Source: Candidatus Zixiibacteriota bacterium (GTDB lineage Bacteria; Zixibacteria; MSB-5A5; GN15; PGXB01). From it: 13,295 bases of DNA. The number at the start of each line of letters is the position of its first letter. Position 1 is the first letter of the stretch. Below are positions 7,171-13,295 of the stretch, piece after piece. Position numbers and translations under genes: made by a program. Under the pieces are notes generated by a model. It did no database searches and was not told the origin of the DNA. It was given only the letters and a program-made list of their open reading frames with translations. The stretch spans positions 323,153-336,447 of the forward strand of contig CP070766.1 in assembly GCA_020345705.1 (NCBI GenBank), in the 5' to 3' direction.

Positions 7171-9443
7171 TGAAAGAATGTACCGACAGTCGCTTTGAAG
7201 AAATGCTTCCTCTCTATGAACTCAATCTTCTTCCGGAAAAAGACAAAGAGGATTTTGAGCTGCATCTATATGAATGCGAACACTGTTTCCAGGCCGTCCG
7301 GGAATTCAGAGATAAGGCTTTGCTGATCAATTATGATCAGGACGTTAGAGCCATCGTCGCCGAAGCTTCCGCCCGGACCGAAACAGCCGGCGAGAGGACC
7401 CGGGCAAAGCCCGGTTCCTTCTTTGCCAGGAAGTTCCGCTCAACGGTGGTTCCGGCGTCGATTGTGGTAGTTGTTGTATTATTGGTTCTCATCCTCAAAC
7501 CCTGGCATTTAGAATTCGAGCCGACAAAAGAAGCGGTTGCCTTCGAGAATCGGCTGGCCGTGATGTACTTTGATAATCTCACGGACAGGGACGATCCCGA
7601 AAGACTTGGTGAAATAATTACCGGGCTTTTGATCACGGACCTGTCGGAGTCAAAATATGTCCAGGTGATATCCAGTCAGCGACTATATGACATCCTCAAG
7701 TTGATCGGGATGGAAGGCACCAAATCCATAAGCAGGGATGTTGCCACCCGGATTGCCCGCAAAGCCCAGGCCAAGTGGATGCTGCTGGGTGAAGTCATAG
7801 AAAAAGAACCGTTTGTCGTCATTACTTCGCGCCTGGTGGAGGTTGCTACGGGTGATGTCATCGCCGGTCAGAAGGTCGAAGGCCGAGCGAATGAGAGCAT
7901 ATTCTCGCTAGTAGACAAACTGACGGCGGAAATAAAAAATGATCTGGCTCTTCCCGATGAAGCCGGTCTGGAGCCGGACAGAATGATCTCGGACATTACG
8001 ACTGATTCACGAGCAGCATATCGTCATTATCTTGAAGGAGTAGAATACTATCAGAAATTTTATTTCGACGATGCCAAAAGGAGCTTCGAAAAGGTCCTCG
8101 AATACGATTCTACCTTTGCCATGGCTTACTATTATCTGACCGGTCTGAAGGACTCAAAACTGATTGATAAAGCTGTACAGTACAGAGACAATGCCGGCCG
8201 AATCGACCGGCTGTATATCGACATAGCCAGGGCCGAGCACTCCGGGGACAAGATCAGGGAGAGGGAACTGCTGAAGGAAATGGTGGAGGATTATCCCGAT
8301 GAGAAGCAAGCCTTTCACCTTCTCGGACTGTGCAAATACCGCCTTAGAGATTACGACAGTGCTGTCATATACTTCAGCAGGGCCCTCGAACTTGACCCGC
8401 TGTACAAGGAAGTCTACAACCATCTGGCCTACACCTACAGCGCCGCCGGAAACTTCGAAATGGCCCTTGGAGCCATCGATAAATACGCCGAAATCGCTCC
8501 GGATGAAGCCAATCCGTATGATTCCAAGGGTGATCTGTACGCTGCTAACGGCATGCTCGACAACGCCGTACAATCATACAGAATGGCCTTAAAGATTAAG
8601 CCCGACTTTTACTGGCCTTTTCATAAACTGGCACTCATGTACCTCTACAAAAAGGAGTTTGCGACGGCGGACAGCTGTTACAGAATCCTGCTCTCACCGC
8701 GGTTTGTCAATTTTCGCACAGATGTGATGTTCTATCGCACCTATGTTTCCCTCTTTCAGGGGAAGTTTAAAGAGACGCTTCGCTATATCGATAGCCTCAT
8801 CTCGGCAGATGAAGAGAATTACGCCAGCTATTATTTCATTAAATCGCAGATTCATGTGGAAATGAAAAGATGGGATGCCGCGCTCAGTGAAATTGAGACG
8901 GCAATACGAGTTCATGCTGAGCGCTTCCCGGACAGAAATACCGCTTATAAACCGGCACATATTCAGATTCTTGCCGGGAAAGGTGATTACGCGCGCGCCG
9001 AACAGGGGGTCGAGGAATTGAAGGTGAGTCTCGAACAGATGGGTGATATGACCGGGTACTGGTTGAGTCTGGGAAGAATCGAGATGACAAAAGGCAATTA
9101 CGCTAAGGCTGTGTCGTATTTTGAAAATATCACTCAGCGGTCTCTGGCCTTCTGTACCGGTTATATGTGTGCCGAGGCATACTTGCTGGCAGGCCGGCCG
9201 CGGGATGCCATCCCTATCTTTGAGAAGATAGATCGCATGCACGACTATGACCGGGCCCTCAACGGCGTCTGGACGGTCAAAATCAACTACTACCTCGGCG
9301 TGGCCTATGAGGATATCGGGGATTACGAGATGGCCATTGGCTATTATGAAGAATTTCTGGCCTTCTGGAAAGACTCTGATCCGGGAATAGAGTCAAAGCA
9401 GGATGCCCGGGAGCGCCTGGCCCGCCTCCGCACCAACCTTTAA
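7170..9443 (+). CDS. Membrane anti-sigma-like protein: zinc finger, TM, TolB/CsgG-like region, TPRs
   Basis: A 757-residue predicted anti-sigma regulator. The cytoplasmic N-terminus has a zinc-binding anti-sigma (zf-HC2) motif: Cys4 and then HLYECEHC, i.e. His32-x3-Cys36-x2-Cys39. A membrane span at about 91-110 (TVVPASIVVVVVLLVLILK) follows. A TolB/CsgG/FlgO-like region covers about 125-262 (RLAVMYFDNLTDRDD, GLLITDLS, WMLLGEVI). TPR units fill about 283-757, for example YYFDDAKRSFEKVLEYDS-type and YRLRDYDSAVIYFSRALELDP-type repeats. The start overlaps the sigma stop, with AAGGAG (7156-7161) 8 nt upstream. Coupling plus the zinc finger make it the likely partner that holds the sigma at the membrane. 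Anti-sigmas are usually much shorter; the large outer part is shared with the kinase at 930-4337, including the tail FWKDSDP…DARERL. No regulated-proteolysis site was identified. Confidence 0.9.
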   Translation: MKECTDSRFEEMLPLYELNLLPEKDKEDFELHLYECEHCFQAVREFRDKALLINYDQDVRAIVAEASARTETAGERTRAKPGSFFARKFRSTVVPASIVVVVVLLVLILKPWHLEFEPTKEAVAFENRLAVMYFDNLTDRDDPERLGEIITGLLITDLSESKYVQVISSQRLYDILKLIGMEGTKSISRDVATRIARKAQAKWMLLGEVIEKEPFVVITSRLVEVATGDVIAGQKVEGRANESIFSLVDKLTAEIKNDLALPDEAGLEPDRMISDITTDSRAAYRHYLEGVEYYQKFYFDDAKRSFEKVLEYDSTFAMAYYYLTGLKDSKLIDKAVQYRDNAGRIDRLYIDIARAEHSGDKIRERELLKEMVEDYPDEKQAFHLLGLCKYRLRDYDSAVIYFSRALELDPLYKEVYNHLAYTYSAAGNFEMALGAIDKYAEIAPDEANPYDSKGDLYAANGMLDNAVQSYRMALKIKPDFYWPFHKLALMYLYKKEFATADSCYRILLSPRFVNFRTDVMFYRTYVSLFQGKFKETLRYIDSLISADEENYASYYFIKSQIHVEMKRWDAALSEIETAIRVHAERFPDRNTAYKPAHIQILAGKGDYARAEQGVEELKVSLEQMGDMTGYWLSLGRIEMTKGNYAKAVSYFENITQRSLAFCTGYMCAEAYLLAGRPRDAIPIFEKIDRMHDYDRALNGVWTVKINYYLGVAYEDIGDYEMAIGYYEEFLAFWKDSDPGIESKQDARERLARLRTNL

Positions 9444-9753
9444 GAATATACGACAATTTCAGCAGCCTGCCGATCGTGAAAGACAGCACCAGAGTGTCGC
9501 CTGATTACTTCTGATCTGCTTATCTGAAACCTTGCCGTTGAACACTCTGCCTACTGATGTGGAGCTTCGCAAACACAGCCGTCCTTCAAAACGAAAAGTA
9601 AGGCGGATATTAATGTGTGGCGAACATGAGAAATATCCTTTAAATTTCAAACACAAGAGTCTGAAAGTGCATAATTGCTTTCCATTAGAAGGAGAGCTAA
9701 AAGCAGTGCACATTACGGGCGCGACCGGATTATAAAAGGCGCGAAAGGAAACT
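9444..9753 (+). other. 310-bp gap upstream of the YiiX/M50 pair
   Basis: No rho-independent terminator is visible after the TPR gene. The gap holds a possible 40-residue small ORF (9613-9735), a weak promoter-like pair TTCAAA (9646-9651) and CATAAT (9670-9675) with an 18-nt spacer, and the AAAGGA ribosome binding site (9744-9749) of the next gene. A longer frame on minus across this stretch is a shadow of the following gene. Confidence 0.4.
9613..9735 (+). CDS. Possible 40-residue small protein upstream of the YiiX-like gene
   Basis: An ATG at 9613 is preceded by AAGGCGG (9600-9606) with a 6-nt gap, a reasonable ribosome binding site. The frame runs to a TAA at 9735, which lies 18 nt before the next gene. 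The peptide begins MCGEHEKYPLNFKHK and ends AVHITGATGL. It is basic, has no membrane segment, and resembles no family I know. A second purine-rich site (AAGGAG near 9690) precedes an internal GTG that would give a 9-residue leader. A competing promoter-like pair overlaps it, so it may be chance. Confidence 0.25.
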   Translation: MCGEHEKYPLNFKHKSLKVHNCFPLEGELKAVHITGATGL

Positions 9754-11241
9754 GTGAAGAGGACGGGCGCGTATCGCAGCAGGCTGATTCCGGGGGTACT
9801 CATAAGCCTCCTCGTCCTGTACTTAGTACTGCTCATTCCGGCCCCGGAGTCTCCCCCCTTGCCGCCCGGCGATGCCGACCCGTTTGTGTGGAACCGGGAC
9901 GAGTACTGGTCATATCTCGAATCGAGATTTCTCAAAGCCGGAGAGATGGATTCCGACGAGCTGTCCGATTCCATTCGTTCCGGTCTGGCCGGAACAGAGT
10001 CGCTGCTGGATTCCTGCCGTTCGGTAATACTCGAGCCGTCCTCGCCCCTGCTGGCACGGCTGGAAACGGCAGTCTTTGAATTGAGCCCGCTGATCGCTGC
10101 GCAGACAGATCGCCTCCCTGAGTTCATAGAGCTACATAATCGGCTGAGGACAATCATCAAGGAACAGTCCCGCCGCTGGGATATGAACTCAGCCGTCACC
10201 AGAGGGTGGCTTTACCGTTTGCTCTACGGAACTCGCACCGCCGTAGAGGAGGTCTTGCTTCAGGCGGAAATAGGGTCAATCCCGGCGCTGACGCCGGCCG
10301 CCGATGAACCGTCGGCAACGCCTTCCGCCAAGATACTGGGAATAACCGTTCACAGTGGCGATATTCTCGTGTCGCGTGGCGGCGCACCCACGTCGGCCTT
10401 GATTGCCCGCGGTAACGATTACCCGGGGAACTTCTCCCACGTTGCACTGGTGCACGTCGATGAAAACAGCCGTGATATCTCCATTGTGGAGTCACACATC
10501 GAGCAGGGTGTTGCCGTGGCATCGGTTGAAAACTACCTGCACGACACGAAACTGCGCATTCTGGTTCTAAGGCTGAGAGCGGATCATCCGGCGATCCTGG
10601 CCGACCCGATGCTTCCCCATACGGCGGCGACCATGGCCTTGCAGCGAGCGCGGCGCGAACACATCCCGTATGATTTCGAAATGAACTTTCGAGACAACGG
10701 TAAGCTCTTCTGTTCGGAGGTGGCTTCGGCACCATATTCGCAGCTAAATGTCAGACTCTGGATGGGCATTTCGCATATTTCCTCGCCCGGCGTTCGATCA
10801 TGGCTGGCTGCCTTCGGTGTCAGGCACTTTGAAACGCAGGAACCGTCCGATCTGGAGTACGACCCCCAGCTGACGGTGGTAGCTGAGTGGCGTGATCCCG
10901 AGACATTGTACAAGGACCATCTCGACAACGCCATAATCGACGCCATGCTGGAAGGGGCCGAGGGCGGTGAGACACTTGGTTATGACTGGTACATGCTCCC
11001 GCTGGGACGGCTGCTTAAAGGCTATTCGACGATTAAGAACTTATGGGGCGGAGTCGGTCCGATACCCGAGGGAATGAACGCCGCAGCGGCCTTGAAGAAC
11101 GATCGTTTCTCAGAGCGGCACGCGGCCATTAAGGAGCGTCTGATTCAATTGGCGACGGATTTTCAACGGACGCGCGGGTACCGCCCACCTTACTGGGAGC
11201 TCGTCAAACTGGCCCGCCTGGCCAAAGGCAGGATTTCTTGA
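9754..11241 (+). CDS. Membrane-anchored YiiX/YebB-like (permuted NlpC/P60) cysteine hydrolase
   Basis: A 495-residue protein whose core (about 196-345) matches the YiiX/YebB-like circularly permuted NlpC/P60 (papain-fold) family. It has HSGDILVSRGG (200-210), NFSHVALVHVD with the likely catalytic His229, IVESHIEQGV (244-253), and KLFCSEVASAPYSQL with the candidate nucleophile Cys320. Members act on peptides, amides or lipid esters; the substrate here cannot be told. An N-terminal hydrophobic segment (about 11-29) followed by a Pro-rich stretch is a signal anchor or uncleaved signal, so the enzyme domain should face the periplasm. Residues about 48-190 are a helical region, and the last ~150 residues are unrecognised. 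Start is GTG at 9754 with AAAGGA 4 nt upstream. Its stop overlaps the next start (TGATG), implying coupled expression with the M50-like protease. Confidence 0.85.
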   Translation: MKRTGAYRSRLIPGVLISLLVLYLVLLIPAPESPPLPPGDADPFVWNRDEYWSYLESRFLKAGEMDSDELSDSIRSGLAGTESLLDSCRSVILEPSSPLLARLETAVFELSPLIAAQTDRLPEFIELHNRLRTIIKEQSRRWDMNSAVTRGWLYRLLYGTRTAVEEVLLQAEIGSIPALTPAADEPSATPSAKILGITVHSGDILVSRGGAPTSALIARGNDYPGNFSHVALVHVDENSRDISIVESHIEQGVAVASVENYLHDTKLRILVLRLRADHPAILADPMLPHTAATMALQRARREHIPYDFEMNFRDNGKLFCSEVASAPYSQLNVRLWMGISHISSPGVRSWLAAFGVRHFETQEPSDLEYDPQLTVVAEWRDPETLYKDHLDNAIIDAMLEGAEGGETLGYDWYMLPLGRLLKGYSTIKNLWGGVGPIPEGMNAAAALKNDRFSERHAAIKERLIQLATDFQRTRGYRPPYWELVKLARLAKGRIS

Positions 11242-11837
11242 TGAAAAGAGCGCTCGCGGCGGGATTGCCGTTTTTTGTATTGGCCGTGATTGCCTTTCCT
11301 ATAGGTACAATGCAGCATGAATTGGGACACGTCCTCGCCGCCAAACTGGCCGATATCCCGGTTAAGCTGTCCTACACCTCCGTTCACGAGCCCATTGTCA
11401 TCAGCCAACAGAGATACTTCTATCTTGCTCTGGGCGGTCCGCTGGCAACCTGGATTTTCGCTGTTGCAGCATTCGTATTCGTCTATGTTCGCAAAAAAAA
11501 GGGCCTCTGGCCCGAAGGCACGCGCCCCTCCATATGGCAGGTTATTCTTACATGCATTGCCATGTTCTCGGCCCGCAGTCTGCTGGATGGCTTTTTCTTC
11601 ATAAGTACAGGATTCCAGGGAGCGGCAGGCGATGAACGGATAATACTTGGCTATCTTAATATGCCGCTCATACCGATCGTCCTTATTGAGATTATTGCGG
11701 CCGCACTTATTGCCGTCACGGTATTCCGGTGTATATCCATCGGATACCGTCTCGGGTCCGTTGCCGGTTTTATTTTCGGAGTATTTTTCGGGCTTTACTT
11801 TTGGTGCGGTGTGCTCGGCCCGGTTATACTCCCTTGA
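11241..11837 (+). CDS. Small M50-like integral-membrane metalloprotease
   Basis: A 198-residue polytopic membrane protein with four or five hydrophobic segments (about 7-24, 60-83, 100-123, 143-163, 174-196). The first segment runs into MQHELGHVLAAKLA, the zinc-binding HExxH motif (26-30) placed in a membrane helix as in M50 (site-2-protease-like) enzymes. YLALGGPLATW (61-71) matches the usual G-G-P loop, and SLLDGFF (113-119) could supply the Asp ligand of the LDG motif. No PDZ or CBS domain is present, so it is a minimal form. Start is ATG at 11241, overlapping the stop of the YiiX-like gene by one base, with AGGA (11230-11233) 7 nt upstream. It could be a true protease or a divergent relative with another role. 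Coupling suggests it acts with the hydrolase. Confidence 0.8.
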   Translation: MKRALAAGLPFFVLAVIAFPIGTMQHELGHVLAAKLADIPVKLSYTSVHEPIVISQQRYFYLALGGPLATWIFAVAAFVFVYVRKKKGLWPEGTRPSIWQVILTCIAMFSARSLLDGFFFISTGFQGAAGDERIILGYLNMPLIPIVLIEIIAAALIAVTVFRCISIGYRLGSVAGFIFGVFFGLYFWCGVLGPVILP

Positions 11838-11898
11838 GATGGCTGGCCGGTTGAAAGGCGGGATAACATCAAAGTTGACTTTTCCGGATACTCCCTGC

Positions 11899-13221
11899 TC
11901 AACTGCACGGTACAATACAGGTGGTGCAGTTGCGGTAAAGGTATCCGATTATGGCCGTTATATCGATTATATTTATAGCGCCGTCTCCATTGGCATCGGC
12001 CTCGGCACAGCATTTCGGTGACGGGCCGTTTCTATATATGAAACTGACCAGATAAGAGACGTCCAGTATATTTAAATTTTGATCTTTGTTGGCGTCACCG
12101 CTAAGATCGCAGCACTCGGCATCAGGGGAAATGCCAAAATATGAAACATCACTCCACGGGCTGATTCCGAAACCACTGTCATGGTATCGTACCTGCCAGT
12201 GATAGACGCCGCCGATTTCGTAATCGGTCACAAAGAAGACGGTATCATAGATAATGTCATCTATTAACAAGCTGCCGGTATCGTGAATTACCAATTCACA
12301 GTATTCCATCTCATCGGGACATGACCAGACCAAAAGATGCGGGCAATCCGGCGCCAGATCAAGAGCTGAATCGGGCGGAGCAATTATCACAGGCGGCGCG
12401 ATGTCATTCCATCTCGGCTCAACCCAGAACACACTCATTGAATTCTCGTTAATTATTTCGTATTCAATCCGGAACCATCCTTTTTCCGATGTCACCGGGC
12501 CTTCGCCTCCCAGAGGACCGGCTTCCCCCCAGGAAGCTCCGAAGGAGTTTTTTGCCAGCCAGCAGCTGTCGGAATCATCCCATCCATAAAAGACAACCAG
12601 ATGACCCCAGCGCGATTGTTTATTCTCGGTATAAACGCCGCCCGTGTAATTCCGGAATTGGGTTTCGTCCAGAATGAGTTGAGGCACCATCGGCCCGTGA
12701 TCCATTATCAACTGTTTCAATTCATCGATGGTTACAGGGGGAACCCACTCACTCCCACTGATATAACCGTAATACACTTGCGACGTATCGGAGAAGTATC
12801 TCCAGAGATCAACGTCCTCACAGGCGTTGCCGCAGGGACGGACAGCCCCATCATGAGACTGCCAGGGAAAACACACCTCCTCGGGAAGGCCTTCCGCTTC
12901 CATGAAATTCAACATTGTCGCTATATCGGGACTTCCGCAAAAGTACGGGTCTTCATCCCAGCATGAAATTATATACTGCTCGGAAAGGTCAACATCGCGG
13001 TTCAGATAATACTTCAATCGGGCTTCAAAAGCTCCGCAGGTTGAAAAAACGGCACAGGCGCTGCACATCCCCTGATCGCCGGCTATCGGGGTCATGCAGT
13101 TTCTGCCGTCGTAATCTCCCCAGCTGAAAAATGCCGGCAATTCTCCGGCTACGACGCTTGCGGATGCCAGAAGCCAGAAGACAATAACGTTCGGAAGATC
13201 ATGCAGTGCACTTTTTTGCAT
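11899..13221 (-). CDS. Secreted papain-family (C1A) cysteine protease with C-terminal dockerin
   Basis: A 440-residue exported protease. A signal peptide (about 1-26, core NVIVFWLLASASVVA) leads almost directly into the catalytic domain (about 28-268), leaving no room for the usual inhibitory pro-region. Visible active-site residues are Gln50, the nucleophile Cys56 (DQGMCSACAVFS; the usual form is DQGxCGSCWAFS), His207 (WGHLVVFYGW) and Asn225 (WLAKNSFGASWGEAG). The Trp after the catalytic Cys is Ala57, and the Trp after Asn-Ser is Phe227. A fibronectin-III-like domain (about 275-365; YHWQVRYHDSGFGISPWSD) precedes the dockerin pair DANKDQNLNILD (376-387) and DANGDGAINIID (409-420). The start is ATG at 13221; no ribosome binding site is obvious, though a good promoter lies upstream. 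The gene is convergent with the M50-like gene, 61 bp apart. Confidence 0.92.
   Translation of the reverse strand: MQKSALHDLPNVIVFWLLASASVVAGELPAFFSWGDYDGRNCMTPIAGDQGMCSACAVFSTCGAFEARLKYYLNRDVDLSEQYIISCWDEDPYFCGSPDIATMLNFMEAEGLPEEVCFPWQSHDGAVRPCGNACEDVDLWRYFSDTSQVYYGYISGSEWVPPVTIDELKQLIMDHGPMVPQLILDETQFRNYTGGVYTENKQSRWGHLVVFYGWDDSDSCWLAKNSFGASWGEAGPLGGEGPVTSEKGWFRIEYEIINENSMSVFWVEPRWNDIAPPVIIAPPDSALDLAPDCPHLLVWSCPDEMEYCELVIHDTGSLLIDDIIYDTVFFVTDYEIGGVYHWQVRYHDSGFGISPWSDVSYFGISPDAECCDLSGDANKDQNLNILDVSYLVSFIYRNGPSPKCCAEADANGDGAINIIDITAIIGYLYRNCTTCIVPCS
11900..11932. repeat. 9-bp inverted repeat spanning the papain-gene stop codon
   Basis: CAACTGCAC (11900-11908) and GTGCAGTTG (11924-11932) are exact reverse complements with a 15-nt loop. 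In the minus-strand transcript the stem includes the last codons and part of the TGA stop. No T-run follows on either strand, so it is not a classic intrinsic terminator. It could be a 3' mRNA-stabilising hairpin or a weak terminator at this convergent junction. Confidence 0.4.
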
Positions 13222-13260
13222 AGCCGGTACGGGACAGTATTTGTGTGATCCAGCGAATAT

Positions 13261-13289
13261 AATATAAGCCGAGATGCCTCAATTGCCAA
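13261..13289 (-). promoter_or_regulatory. Predicted sigma70-type promoter of the papain-dockerin gene
   Basis: On the minus strand, TTGGCA (13289-13284) and TATATT (13266-13261) each match consensus at 5 of 6 bases and are separated by the ideal 17 nt. Transcription would begin near 13254, giving a leader of about 33 nt before the ATG. That leader contains no evident Shine-Dalgarno sequence. Confidence 0.5.
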
Positions 13290-13295
13290 GCAGAA

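Noticed and set aside
9459..10199. 246-codon minus-strand frame
   Set aside because: It overlaps the YiiX-like gene antisense, is serine- and arginine-rich in the way shadow frames are, and has no recognisable domain.
11190..11915. 241-codon minus-strand frame across the M50-like gene
   Set aside because: The plus-strand frame encodes HELGH and membrane helices and is coupled to its upstream gene. The antisense product is hydrophilic without motifs.

Overview
The window looks like chromosomal DNA of a Gram-negative bacterium of the FCB supergroup, most probably candidate phylum Zixibacteria. That placement rests on my memory of the family, not on a search. The main clue is the pair of C-terminal dockerin-like modules with the pattern DANxD…NILDVxYIINYLYKDGPEP, which I associate with Zixibacteria and close relatives. 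Very large Ser/Thr kinases carrying TolB-like and TPR regions fit the same placement. Base composition is moderate and even throughout. I saw no tRNA, rRNA, insertion sequence, prophage gene or CRISPR array.

Layout. At the left edge is the N-terminal half of a phosphomannomutase/phosphoglucomutase (minus strand), apparently with its own promoter. Next, also on minus, are a 1135-residue membrane Ser/Thr protein kinase (kinase, TM, TolB-like, TPR array) and a 554-residue secreted protein (beta-propeller, PKD, cohesin-like, dockerin). A 417-base divergent intergenic region follows. Beyond it, on plus, an ECF sigma factor is translationally coupled to a 757-residue membrane protein with an anti-sigma zinc finger, one TM segment, a TolB/CsgG-like region and TPRs. 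After a 310-base gap, possibly holding a 40-residue small ORF, a second coupled pair follows: a membrane-anchored YiiX-like (permuted NlpC/P60) cysteine hydrolase and a small M50-like membrane metalloprotease. The right end is a convergent minus-strand gene for a secreted papain-family (C1A) protease with its own C-terminal dockerin.

How the genes may work together. The kinase and the zinc-finger protein share related C-terminal halves, down to a common tail motif, but carry different cytoplasmic outputs: protein phosphorylation in one, sigma-factor sequestration in the other. They flank a secreted dockerin protein, and a second dockerin enzyme lies nearby. A reasonable but unproven reading is an envelope-sensing locus that controls surface or secreted dockerin proteins. 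Every functional link between these genes is inferred from proximity and domain content.
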